This document shows positions 1-11,836 of a stretch of 64,000 bases of DNA, in pieces. Within the stretch, counting starts at the first letter, position 1. Every line of letters starts with the position of its first letter. Below the pieces are notes generated by a model. It was not told where the DNA came from. It ran no database searches and was given only the letters and a program-made list of their open reading frames with translations. The translations under genes were made by a program, and so were the position numbers. Origin of the DNA: Todiramphus chloris collaris (taxonomy: Eukaryota; Chordata; Aves; Coraciiformes; Alcedinidae). The stretch lies in the NCBI GenBank assembly GCA_025345505.1, contig JANVCC010000076.1:10069156-10133155 (forward strand), read 5' to 3'.

Positions 1-1173
1 GCAGGCTGCTATTTGCCACACCTGCAGACCCCCAGCTTGCAAGGGCTACATCAATCTCATTCTTTCTTCTGTGCTTGGAGAAAGCTCTTTCCACCCCAGT
101 TCAGAACATTGCTCATGCTAGGTTTCCATCTGCAAACAAATGCCATGCAGCAGTTGGCGATCACTGGGAGCTTATTGTATCTTCTGGCTTGAGGTCTTTA
201 CACTGTTTGGCCTCCATCCTGTGCTTGCTTCATGCGTGCAGTGTTTTGACAGAGCTGCCTGTAGAGCTACACAGTCTGGGAGGCTGAAGGGATTCCCTTA
301 GGCAAGCCTTCAGATGTTGATGGTTCACTCCAGCAACATCCTGTTGTGTACCATGGAGAGCCCCAAGTTTGAAGGTAATCTTACTGCTGGGTTGATTTCT
401 TGAATTTGAGTGGGTTTAGGACATGACAGCTTTGGGATCAAATAACATCTTTGTGAAGTGTACAATTTTTATGTTTAGCCTTCAGGGAGAATTTGGAATT
501 TGTTCACTGAATCTGTGCTAACAGAGGCATCTCCACTGTTACTTTTTCACTGTTCATCAAGACCTTATTTGAGCACCAGAGTGTCAGTTATTTTTTGTAA
601 AGCACCGAAATCAACAGCTTTGGTATTTGGAGTTGCCAGTTGCACTGAGAAAGTGGGCAAATTTTCTTTTCCTTAACTATCACTAATGTATGTGTCCCAG
701 GCCGTAGTAAATGGCCACTTTGCTGACCATTTACTGGCCATCAAATCATTTTGCATTAGATTTATTTTTCACGCAGCAACGTATTTGAAGTAAAAGGCCT
801 TTTGCGTTAGTGGCAAAATGATTCAATAAATTACATGTCTTAGGGAATAGAGATAATGGGGAAAAAATGGGCTCAGTATTGAAGTCTTTTAGGGAGCTTC
901 TACTTGTCATTAAGTCTAGCCACCTTAGTCCTATACTGACAGTTCAAACTGAGATAATGACTGCCTAATTGTGGAAGTATGGAAACACATGTAGCATGGG
1001 TACGCACTGGGAAATGAAGACACGCTGAACGTACACGTAGGGCTTCTCCTTTTTTATGCCTTTCTGTATTAGAGGATTCACTGAGTTGGCTGGGTAGACC
1101 GTCGTGTTTGAGAAGCCAGTCTGGGAAGAAGATAAATTTAAACAAACATTTTCCAGGTAATGCAGCTGGAGGC

Positions 1174-1222
1174 CAGGGCAACAGTATGTGGTCCACAGGG
1201 CAACAGTATGTGGTCCACAGGG
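1174..1222. repeat. 22-bp perfect tandem duplication
   Basis: Two identical copies of a 22-bp unit beginning CAGGGCAACAGTATG (1174-1195 and 1196-1217), followed by the first five bases of a third. No wider homology was seen. Confidence 0.95.
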
Positions 1223-2877
1223 TAGGCACCACTACAGTCATGTTCATTGATGAATTTAGTGCAGGGATTTGAATTATGTAGCCAAAGTATGCAGATTCTG
1301 GAATGCCAGACTTGGTTAAAGACTTGTTTAAAGATCAGGGTAGCTGGAACTGATTCCTCTGTGCATCTTCTTTCATCTTGCTGGTGCAAAGAACATTGAG
1401 TAGGAAGCGCAAATACATCCACTGAGACCTCGTAAGTTAAACAGCTTTGGTAAACCACATGTGCAGTCTCCTAGACTGGTTTCATGTGGCCTTAGACCAG
1501 AATCAGACATATTCTACAGATTTTTTTTTTTTCCAGACTTTTCTATCGGTAGCATTTCTAAAGTTTCAGTGAATTTCTTTTGGTAGAGAATTAACTGGCA
1601 GAAACTGCTACCATCTTGGTGAATCTCAGCCTATATCCCAAATCCTGTCTATTAGCTTTGATAAGTAAAATGTCTCTTCATTTAGATTAGCTCTTTGGAT
1701 CTGGTGCAGTTCGAGAGGGTGAGTTTATTGTGATTTGGGTATCTGCAACACCACCGGTAATTAACTTGCTGTTACAGCATTAATTTAAAACTTCACTGAA
1801 GGTGGACAAAATTCAGTACACCAGCTACAAACAAGAAAATGGTCCTAATTTTGATCGAAGTAATTCCTGTACAATTTGAAGTCCGTGGTCTATAACATGA
1901 AGACCAGTTGGTCTCTATCAGAGATATGACTTCAACTTTGAGAAATTATACTGAAACAAAATTATGGGATTCACAGCCAGTGACAAGTAAACTTGCCCTG
2001 GAGATAGAAATGTGGTATTTGCATAGTTGTGATTGAGTTTCATAGACTTTCTGAGAGCATTTGCTAGCTCCCTACCTCTGGAGTCAGGCAGTGTTCACAA
2101 AGTATTTAAATGTGTCTTCACTTTTTATATTTTAAGCAGGTCTGCAGCTTTCAGTCGCATCTGTCAAATATGGAGGCTGTGGTGATGTGGTTTAAAGGAA
2201 GATAATAGCTCTTTGAATCCGTAGAGTCTTGTCCTCATTAAGTCACAGGAATTTGCATAAAGCATCATAACTTGGTTGAACTTTTTAGCTTCGTACACTT
2301 TAGGATTGCATCAAATTTATAACTTTGGTATCTGAGTAGGGCGGAGTACAGAGGAGGTGTTTCAGTGATCTAATGCCTAAAAATACAAGTAGAGTAAGAG
2401 AAATCCAAATTTGGCAGTGGCAGCTGCACAGATTGTAAGGATGACTGCATTCATCGTGACTTTATGATTGCAGTGTGGCAGTTAATCAAGGATGGATTTG
2501 GGGCTTGGTTGTGAGTATGGAAGAGAGCTGGTAACTGAATTCTGCAAGTACATGGTATTGCTTGTGTTATCTGTGCTGACTGTCTGCTAAACCCGGTGAG
2601 AATTACAGAGCTATTGATCTTTGTCTCCCAGTGTCGGTAATTTAGGATGATGAGGTGTTTTTCTTTCAGAAGAACTCAGCTCTAATATGCCTACATGGTT
2701 TTAAAATCAATATTGTAGGTGATAGGTGAAGTGACAAATCAAGGTGTTTTTTAATTACTTTTTAACATTTTTCTTCTAACTTTCTGAACTGAATCTATGC
2801 TTCAGCAAGTAGTCGAGCACAAGCCCATTTTTATCACTTGCAGCAGTCTTACTAAATACAATTGTTCTTTTGCTTTA

Positions 2878-4000
2878 GAATCATGTAATGCTTTGGGTTG
2901 AAAGGGACCTTTAAAGGTCATCTGGTCCAGCTGCCCTCTGCCATGGACAAGGACATCTTCAATTAGATCAGGTTGCTCAGAGCCCCATCCAGCCTGACCT
3001 TGAATGGTTCCAGGGATGGGGCGTTGACCACCTCTCTGGGCAACCTCTGCCATTGTTTCACCACCCTCACAGTAAAGAACTTCTTCCTTAGATCTAGTCT
3101 GAATTTACCCTCTTTTAGTTTAAAACCATTGCCCCTTGTCCTAACACAACAGGCTTTACTAAGAAGTCTGTCCTCATCATTCTTGTAAGCCTCCTTTAAG
3201 TATTGAAAGGCTACAATAAGGCCCCCCCAGAGCCTTCTCTTATCCAGGATGAACAACTTAAGTCTCTCAGCCTTTCCTCTTAGGAGATGTGTTCCAGCCC
3301 TCTGACCTACTCCAACAGGTCCTTGTATGTCTTGCACTGAGAACTCTAGAGCTGGACACAGCACTCCAGGTGAGGTACTAACAGAGCAGAACAGAGGGGC
3401 AGAATCACCTCACTTGACCTGCTGGCCATGCTTCTTTTGATGCAGCCCACACTACAGTTGGCTTTCTAGGCTGTAAGTGCACATTGCTGGCTCCTGTCCA
3501 TCTTTTCATGCAACAGTACCCCAAGTCCTTCTCTGCAAGGTTGCCCTCAATCCTTTCATCCCCTAGCCTGTATTGATACCAGGGACTGCCCTGACTTGCC
3601 CTTGACCTTGTTGAACCTCATGAGGTTCACATGGGCCCACTTCTTGAGCTTATACAGGTCCCTCTGAATGGCATGGCATCCCTTGGGCATGTCAACCACA
3701 CCGCTCAGCTTGGAGTCATCTGCAGGCTTGCTGAGGGTCCACTCAAGCCCACTGTCCGTGTTGCCAACAAAGATATTAAACAGCACTGGACCCCTGAGGG
3801 ACACTCCTTGTCACTGATCTCCTTTCAGGCATTGAGCTGTTGACCACTACCCTCTGGATTTGACTGTCCAGCCAATTCCTTATCCACCAAACAGTCCACC
3901 CATCAAATCCATATCGCTGCAATTTAGAGAGAAGGATGTTATGGGAGACCATGTCAAAAGCCTTACAGAAGTCCAGATAGGTGACATCCTTAGCTCTTGT
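2878..4000 (-). mobile_element. CR1 LINE, 5'-truncated, minus strand
   Basis: On the plus strand the element starts at its 3' end (AGAATCATGTAATGC, then GGTTGAAAGGGACC) and runs backward through the 3' UTR into the reverse-transcriptase frame. On the minus strand, 3364-2963 encodes the CR1 C-terminus (RTRGNGFKLKEGKFRLDLRK). At 3804-3556 lies part of the polymerase, with GPVLFNIF and PADDSKLSG where active elements have FADD. The frame is broken between these parts and the catalytic FADD is mutated, so it is dead. About 1.1 kb long; the upstream end is judged by eye. Confidence 0.93.
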
Positions 4001-5307
4001 CTTGCCCTAAGCTCTACTATTATGGAAAAAAAAATGCCAGTGTAGTTCAGGAATTTTTAGATTGTGTTGTTCCACATCCTCTCTAATATCTTTGTTCCTA
4101 CTGGAACTTTGTTCCAGCTCTGTATGTGTGAACAGAAATCCCATGGAAATAATTGATATTTTAAATGGAGTTGAATGTAGTGTGTTTGTTTTGAGAGGTA
4201 TTGGTGACCAAATACCAAGCCTGGGTAACTTTGGCAAGTGGCTCATTCCCTGGTAATTTGTCTGGACAGAACCGGTATTGGAAGGTTTTCTTCTTCCTCC
4301 TTGAGTGAGGTACTCAGAAAAGAAGGATGACCTATGCTAAGATTCTGTATCTTTACTCCTTGACAATGCATATGCACAGAGATCTCCAAACTCATCTTGG
4401 TGTGAAGCAGACCCTGTTCTTCAAGATTAGACTCACCATGCAACATCAGATCTTTAGAATATATGGCTTAGTTATCTTTGATCTTTGGACCGAGGAACTT
4501 CTGACATCTTACAGGTAGATGAAACATCTCTATGATGCACCCAGTCAATTATGAAGAGTCTTGGCAGAGGTATGTGAGATGATGCCTCATTGACTGGTCA
4601 GCTTGTGCCTTGAGGGGAAAGGTTTTCTTGCACTTTCTTCAACACCCATCATGTTTATACACCCAGTGTTTATACTGGCCATAAAACTGACTGGTCTCGA
4701 TTAAAACTGCAAACGCAGTTCCTTTCATCTGAACTCTCTGAGACAGCAGAACTTGAAAGCCAAATACAGGACATAGGCTGTAATAATTCCTTGTCGTTGT
4801 CTGCTCTTTGGTGTCTATTGGGATGGTCCCTTTGACCGTCAGTAGAATCTGATACTGTTTTATTTAGCTGACAATGAAGATGTATTTTAAATTACAGTGT
4901 AGCAGACTTGGCATAACCCATGCTTTCAGTAGCCACAGCCTGTAAGTATAAAGTAACAGCCCACAACGTACCTGGTTCAGTCTGAACCTCATCTTTGTCA
5001 AACGCAGTTTGAGGTTAAGCTTCACTTGATAAAAAACTTTCAGGAGACAAATATCAAATTACTTGCTCTTCAACCAAAACTTCTCTGTTCTTGGGGGTTG
5101 TCCTTGGAGTTTTTGGTGTTGTCTTTCAGACTGAAACTTTTTATACATTAACATAGATTCATAGGTTTCTCTTTGGCAGGCAATATTGGTTAGATTTCAC
5201 CAGGGACCATGTGCTCCTTTGACATGTGCCACACCACAGTAGGCATCTTAGTATGCAACAATTCATGTTACATTCATTTGATGGATAGATGAGAATGTCA
5301 AAGGGGA

Positions 5308-5940
5308 AATCACAAAATCACAGAGTGGTGTTAAGTTTGAAGGAACCTCTGAGAGTCATCTTGTCCAACCCCTCTGCTCAAGCAAGGTCACCTAGAGGAG
5401 GTCCCACAGAACCACATCCAGATGGCTTTTTAATATCTCCATGTATGGAGACTTCAAAACCTCCCTGGGCAGCCTGTGCCAGTGCTCTGTCATCCTCACA
5501 GTGAAAAATTTTTCCTGGTGTTCAGAGGGAACCTCCTGTTTTTCAGTTTGTTCCCATTGCCTCCTGTCCTGTCACTGGCACCACTGAAAGGAGCCTGACT
5601 CCATCTTCTTTACAACCTCCCTGCAGCTAATTATACACTTTGATAAGATCTGTCCTGAGCTTTCTCTTTTCCAAGCTGAACAGCCCTGGGTCTCAGCCTT
5701 TTCTGACAGGAGAGATGTACCAGTCCCTTTATCATCTTCATGGCCTTTTGTGTCCATGTCTCTCTTGTACAACACTGGGGAGCCCAGAACTGGTCCCAGC
5801 ACTGCAGATGTGGCGTCATCAGTGGCCACATCACTCCTCCTAATGCAGCATGGGACACTGTTGGCCTTCTTTGCAGCAAGGGCATGTTACTGGCTCATGG
5901 TCAATTTGTTGTCCAGTGCAACTCCCACAGAAAGAAGGTA
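5308..5940 (-). mobile_element. CR1 LINE fragment, minus strand
   Basis: The plus strand begins with AATCACAAAATCACAGAGTG and reads through the standard reverse-complement CR1 tail: CCAACCCCTCTGCTCAAG, CCTCCCTGGGCAGCCTGTGC and CAGCACTGCAGATGTGG. It ends near the AACTCCCACAGAAAGAAGG stretch. The copy is diverged and 5'-truncated. It belongs to a different CR1 subfamily from the copy at 2878. Confidence 0.92.
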
Positions 5941-6282
5941 AATGTAAGTTTAATTCAGATGTAAGTTGATATTACTTGCAAACTGATGTTGCTAAAGAAA
6001 TAACCACAATGCTTTTGACAGCTTTCCAAAGCTGGCAAAGTACTACGTTATAGATAGCCTGGAACAGAGGATGGAGAACGCTGGTTCCTTCCACTTCTTA
6101 ATGATTTTTAAATGCCTTAAAATGCTGTGGTGATCCTAAAATCCAATCTGATCTTTCAAACACAATTTTCTTGCAGAGCTTGTATGTGATTGGCGTGACT
6201 TTTGTTGGAAGTACCTGCATCCAAGTGGTCTTTTACTGCCAGAAACAGAGAAAAATTGAAGATTCTACCAAAAGTTTTGGAT

Positions 6283-6357
6283 TTTGTTGTGGTTTTTTGC
6301 TTTTTGCTTTTTTTTTTGTTGTTTTTTTGTTTGTTTGTTTGTTTTGTTTTGTTTTTC
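6283..6357. repeat. T-rich / (TTTG)n simple repeat
   Basis: A T-dominated stretch with (TTTG)n and (TTTTG)n units. Read on the minus strand it is A-rich. No attached retroposed body was recognised. Confidence 0.9.
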
Positions 6358-7679
6358 TGAAACACCAGAATAATAAATAGGGGTTTTATGGAATTCTCTG
6401 GTACAAGGAACTTCTGTAGATCACTGTGAAGTTCATCAATGGTTTGCTCAGAGGAAATCTGATCCATGCTGTTTGGCAGATATTGCCTGTTTCCTAGTGT
6501 TTCTTACCTGGTAAGGCAGATTCTACAAATGCAGTACCTGCTGGTAAAAATATTTAGCTTTGTTAGTTGTGTTCTTAAAATCAGGATGTACAGGGTATGG
6601 CAGGGGTGGAAGGGCTGGCTTCCTGCTCCTTTCCAGGCTTCAGTCACTGCTAGTGTACATGTTACATCATAGAAGTTGCCTGTTTTGCTTAGGCCCATAT
6701 ATACTTCTGTAAAGTACTCATAGGACAGTGTAGGAACTGTTTTAATTTAGAGGTTTGTGCATACATATAGTCACAGTCACCATTCCTTGTTGCTCTGGTG
6801 GAGAGCTTTTCTGGTGTGCATGATATCAGGTCTAGCAGGTGGTGGTGAAGTAGCACCACAAGGCCATGGTGAGAGATGTCCCTGTGCAAGCACGACAGAC
6901 AATGGTCACCTCCAGCTGCAGAGATGCTAAATGAATGACTGCAAGTTCTCAGTGGGGAAGAAAGGCTTAAGAACCATTCCAGCAGAATGGTGCCTCCCAA
7001 TCCCAGACCCTTCTGCCTCCTGTTGTGATTCCCCCTTGTAATGCTGCTAATATTTAGCTCCCTGCCTCCCCTGCTCCCCACGGACATGGTATTCCCCTTT
7101 TAAATCACAGCACCACTGCTGTTTTGTAGCAGCTGAGCGCTACGGCCTGCTGTCCACGTGCTGTGTGCCTAGTTCCCATGCTGTCAACAGTCAGTCACCA
7201 CTGCAGGCGATGGGCTAACAGAATATTGCTGGAAGACCACAGTAGACCAAAGGTGAGATCTTCACTCTGGGCAAAATGCCCATTGACGTCAGTAAAGGCA
7301 GAATCTCACTGAGAGCGTGTGGTTCAGAGGCTGAAATCAAGAAGCTCTCTGTCTGTTTTCCCTTTGCCTCTGATACATGTATTATTTTTCAGTTTATTCT
7401 CTTCAGAGCTCACTAAGAAGCAGCTTTCTGTCCCTTGAAACTTTTCAACAGACACAAAGCATTAGGAAACAACTGTGAGTGAAACAAAGCATTATGAAAA
7501 CAAGAATTTTACAAAAAAATCTTAGGGTAAGCCAGGTATGAAAGAGGTTCAGGAGTGATGCAGTAAATCTGACTTACTGTCCAGAAGATTTGTAGAAATT
7601 AGAGCAGACAACAGAATTAATAAATAAATGGATAATTAGAGTCATTAGGAGGCACCAGGATTACTTCTTTAGAAAAAAA

Positions 7680-8670
7680 ATCGTCACAGAGGAGCCAGTG
7701 AGGATGTGGATAGGTACAGTCAGTGCAGTGCACCTGAGTTTTCAAAAGCTTTTTACAGGGTTATCAAAGGTCTTTAACGAAGCTAAGATGTCTTGTGCTT
7801 AGAACAAAAGACTTTTTATGGGTAAATACTTAGAAAGCAATAAAACTATGAGGTTAGTGGAGAGATGTTTCTGTGAAGTCCATCAAGAATCTTCATTGGA
7901 ATCTGTGCTATTCAACTGCTTCAATAATGACCCAAAAAGAGGCTGAATGTGCTGATAATAGAAAGGTATTCAATGTAGAAAATAACTAAAAGCTGCCTAC
8001 AGGGACTTACAGAAGGCTCCTAATTTACTCAGTATTGGGTGGCAAAAATGATTAGTTGAATTTATGCTAACTAATGTCCACAGCAACCCACAGATTATAT
8101 AATGTGTATACTGATGAGCTCCAAATTAGCTGTTGTTTTCAGAAAAGAGATCTTGGTACTGCAGAAACATCATAAAGCTGTCATCTCAGTAAGCAACCAT
8201 GAAAGCAAATAAAAAATTGGATTTTGATAAGAAGCCACCACAAAATCTGCCTACATACATAATGCAGCCTGCAGTTCTGGCTACATTTCAGAAGGATTTA
8301 GTAGAAGGTGAAAAAGTGTAAAGAAAAGCAGCAGAAAGGATCAAACAGATGAGAATTGCTTCTTTAAAATAAGAAACTGTATAAACTCGGATTTTTTTGT
8401 CTGATTAGAAAATACTAGTGGAGTAGTATAAAGTCAATAATGATATGGGAAAGGTGGGTAAGGAACAATTATTTGCAAATTCTCATCATTCAAAAGGAAG
8501 GGAGACACTATCTGTCACCATATCTAAAATAGAAGTGGGTGGTTTTTTTCTATTTTAATCAATGCGTAACACTGTTGTGAAACTCCCAGCCATTGGATCT
8601 TGCAAAGGCTAAAGATAGAAGTGAACTCAAGAGAAAACTAAACATGATTACAAAGGCTAGGTTCAATATT
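7680..8670 (+). mobile_element. Ancient CR1-like LINE relic, plus strand
   Basis: The block shows decayed landmarks of an old CR1 open frame in the right order: TTTTCAAAAGCTTTTTACAG (D-F-x-K-A-F region), CTATTCAACTGCTTCAATAA (L-F-N-x-F-x-N-D region), AAAGAGATCTTGGTACTGC (K-R-D-L-G region), GCAGTTCTGGCTACATTTCA (Q-F-W region) and TAAAATAAGAAACTG near the end. Stops and frameshifts are throughout. This type is shared with turtles and crocodilians, so the insertion probably predates birds. Ends are approximate. Confidence 0.75.
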
Positions 8671-9432
8671 TGCTATTCAACCAGGTGCAACCTCCAAGTC
8701 AAAAAAAGCCCTAAAACACAGACTGCCAAAAGCGGGGGCAGTCTCTGAAGGGCACACATCCAGACTTGTTCTCCTTCTCCCCTAAGCATCCTTTATCTGC
8801 TGCTTGCTGGACCCTCTCCTGACAGCACTGTCTGTTCTTGTGTTCTGTACACCTCTACTGAAGGGTCAGAGCAACAGCCCTGGCCTTCGTGTCGATAGGC
8901 TTAGTAACGCTTGGGAACTTTTTCTTGGATTTAGGGAACCCAGAGCTTCCCACTCTGTGTCCTTGCTGCCTTGGCAAAGAACACCAATCCAGAATGTTCG
9001 TGGTCTGAGAAATTTTATTCCAGGGCACTGGAATGATGGTATCAATTGCTATTAAAAAGGATGGTAGAAAGGTCAAGAAGAGATGTATAATTGCTTTTAG
9101 AATCTGTTTCTCCAGTTGTGTCAAGAAGCATATTCAATGGAAAGTTTTTCAGTCTGTCTGCTGTGATACAGAAAGTAACCATTTATTTTACTTAGCTTTT
9201 TTTTTTTATTTATTGTTTTCACTCTTGCCTGTGTTCTTTCAATAGACACACCTTTAATTTTTTTTCACCTTTATCAAGCAGGGTGTTGTATTGTTTTGGT
9301 TTTTTTAGCACCTTGTCATACTCGTTGCTTGTACACTGGTACAGAAAGTTTTTCTGTTACAGATTATCTGAAAAGGCTGCTCTGCCCTTTCTGCCTTTCA
9401 CATTTCATTTTTCTCTCTCTTTGCTTCTGTAG

Positions 9433-9605
9433 ATGACAAAGTCCACAGTGGAAGGCTCCAGCCAAACGTGCCTAGTGCCACAACCAGACCTGTCAGATGG
9501 AATACCTCAGGTCAGCCTCCGATTAACAGATGGTGGTTCATGTTGGAAGGAGATGGATTTAACAGATGAAATTTCCTTTGTTAACAGTGATGTGTTTTTC
9601 TCCAG
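9433..9605 (+). CDS. FAM13A: FAM13A exon specific to the long (RhoGAP) form
   Basis: This 173-nt exon is preceded by a pyrimidine-rich acceptor ending TTCTGTAG and followed by the donor GTTAGT. It encodes 57 codons plus two bases (AG, phase 2). The core PDLSDGIPQVSLRL matches the linker between the RhoGAP domain and the shared region of human FAM13A (remembered as PELSDGIPQLSLRL). The flanks are more diverged and rich in Ser, Thr and Asp. The two trailing bases join C at 35395 to make Ser, followed by SQEDERP. The short form cannot contain this exon because its promoter lies about 14 kb downstream. The reading frame stays open past the donor to about 9732, but that extension is hydrophobic and unlike FAM13A. 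An in-frame ATG starts the exon by chance; the exon is internal. Confidence 0.9.
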
Positions 9606-10621
9606 GTTAGTGCTTCTTTTTTTGTCTTTGTGCTTGTTTCTTCGGCTGTTCTGTACCTACACCTCCATCTCTGAGTATTTGGAACACTTTTTTTCTATTT
9701 ATGCTTACAAAGTCGGGTATGCTGGAGTGTAAGGCAAATTAATGTATGTATCCCTGTTGAAACCACACATTCCAACAGGTTGCTTACAAAGCCAGCTGTG
9801 TGCTTTAGCTTGCCTTTCCAATACACATTTTCAAGCACATGTAGGTGGCCTGCCTAGTGAGGGAGTGTACTTGGACAGGACTGAACTGAGATTAGGCACT
9901 AGAAATTAGACTGAGCATAAGATGCAACTGAAATGTAAGGTGTCTCCTCTGAGTAACTGAGCATATTTGATCTGCCCAGTTTAAGTCAACAGGTGGCTGA
10001 CTATTCCCATTCTGAATCCAAAAAGGAAGGGGTTTTGGGGAGGTTTTGTCTTTCTGGCAGGAATGATGATAGTACTAGTGTTGTTCAGACAAGACAGAGA
10101 ATAAAAGAGAATCTGTAGAGTATCTATAAATAGAGTATCTGAATTTATAAGAGTCTGTCTGTCTAGAACATCTATAAAAGTATCTGTCTAAACAAGTATC
10201 ATGAGTTTTGAATGCTGGCACTTTGTCAGTGAGGTGAACAAGTAATGGGCACTTTGGCTTCTTGTGAAGTCTTTCCCTGAACATCAGACTGAACCAGTAT
10301 CCTTCCGTTGTTCTCAGAATATTGAATTGAGTCTGTCATTCCTTTTCTTCCTGTGTCTAGTGCAGCACATGGAGGTTTCAGGTTACTGTGGGAAATGGCT
10401 GTATGCTGCTAAAATCTGGGGTTAGCCTAATGTGGGAAATGGTGCTATTTCTGTGTCATGAAACATGACACGGTGGTGTCTCTGCATACCAGCGCAGGAC
10501 ACAAAGCAGCAGCAGTGCTGCCAGACACGTAACTGGGTGATTTCACTGGGTAAGCAGGAGAAGGGTGCTATTCTCAGCACTAGTGCAGACAGACAGCACT
10601 CAGTTTACGAGATGAGTTAGC

Positions 10622-10700
10622 AAATTATGCACCAGCACCAGATTTTGATTCACAGTAATAGTGGAACAAGTCAGGAAATTATGCACCAACACCAGATTTT
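10622..10700. repeat. 25-bp direct repeat, 54-bp period
   Basis: A 25-bp segment starting AAATTATGCACCA recurs at 10622-10646 and 10676-10700 with one mismatch (AGC versus AAC). The 29 bases between are not duplicated downstream, so it is an imperfect local duplication. Confidence 0.92.
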
Positions 10701-11803
10701 TAATGATAATGACGATGGTGAGGCATTGATGTCAAATCCTGTTTCTAGCCCTTGCAGGCACACATGCTCTTTAACTTCTAGCCGTGTCAGCTGTGTGCTT
10801 TACTGTCCCCAAGTCTGCCTCCGAAACTCCTGCAGCCAGAAGACATTAGGTTCATTTACATGTCTTCATTAATCCATCTTCTTTAGACTGAGATGAGTTA
10901 GGAAACAATTACTGAAGCAGATTAGATGACAAAACCAAGAAGGTAATACAGTTCTACCAGCTAGACAAAGCCAAGCAGGTCAGAAGTTACAGCCTCTTGC
11001 ACTGGTATGCTGGAGTTTGGCAGAGAGTGTGCCCCTGCCCATATTGCACTACATGTTGCAAGGTGTAAAGGGAAATGAGAGTTGAAACAAAAAACTGCAG
11101 TCTCACGTCTGGGAAGGTACGTGTGACTGATGTGCTTCATGAGGTGCCCCAAAAAGTTGGGATTCTTTTGGGAGGACATTCTTCAGAAGATGTAATTATG
11201 TGCTGTAGGAATTTATACTTTCCCATCGATGCCTAATTCCTTACAAGAGTCCTGTCAAAGTATGGGACAGTTGGGCCAATACTGGCACAGGACATTAAGC
11301 ACCAAATGAGATGTGTTTGTACTTAGGCAAAAGCCTCATCTCCATGCTCACGCCTTGAGATGAAAGATGCCTGCATCTCTAATTTTATCTGGGAAATTAA
11401 TAAGCTGTAGAAATGAACTCTTTTATAATCCCATTTTGTTCAAGAATGCTGCCCCAGTTTTCTGTCCTGTATCACAGTTCTGTATGTATCAGCTAATTAG
11501 TTTAAGTATCCACACCACTGTTAGCTTCCAGTTCTTTTGTCAGTGATCTGCTGCTGCTGGAAGATTACCTTCGGGTGCCAGGTTGTTGGGCAGGATGGGC
11601 TGGAAAGGAGGTCCAGGTTTTAAACATGCTTTTGGCAACCTTGTGTCACTCCTGAGTAATCTAAGCTCAGAGTGAGGTACTTGCTAGCCAGTACAGTCTC
11701 AGTGCAAGGCTACATTAGGATTTTTCACCTTTTTCAGCAGAAGGACTTCTGGCATCTGAGCTAGACTATAAAGTGCTTTGCAAACACACCGCTATTCTTG
11801 TTC

Positions 11804-11836
11804 GGGGGGGGGGGGGGGGGTGGGGGTGGTGAGGGG
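11804..11836 (+). repeat. G17 run with flanking G tracts
   Basis: Seventeen consecutive G bases are followed by TGGGGGTGGTGAGGGG. The run satisfies the pattern for a G-quadruplex on the plus (transcribed RNA) strand. Confidence 0.9.

Larger units (their letters stand above)
1..9432 (+). other. FAM13A: Intron of FAM13A long form (partial)
   Basis: No exon was recognised. I looked for the FAM13A segment that should precede exon 9433 (a proline/lysine-rich linker after the RhoGAP domain) and did not find it. The intron carries two younger CR1 copies on the minus strand, one very old CR1 relic on the plus strand, a 22-bp tandem duplication and a T/TTTG-rich tract. The rest is unremarkable AT-leaning DNA. 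Confidence 0.85.

Noticed and set aside
2802..3804. Minus-strand frames as a host gene
   Set aside because: They are pieces of a CR1 LINE with a mutated catalytic motif and frame breaks.
9605..9732. Extension of the 9433 exon past its donor
   Set aside because: The sequence becomes a hydrophobic, Leu/Phe-rich stretch unlike FAM13A, and a usable GT donor in the right phase lies at 9606.
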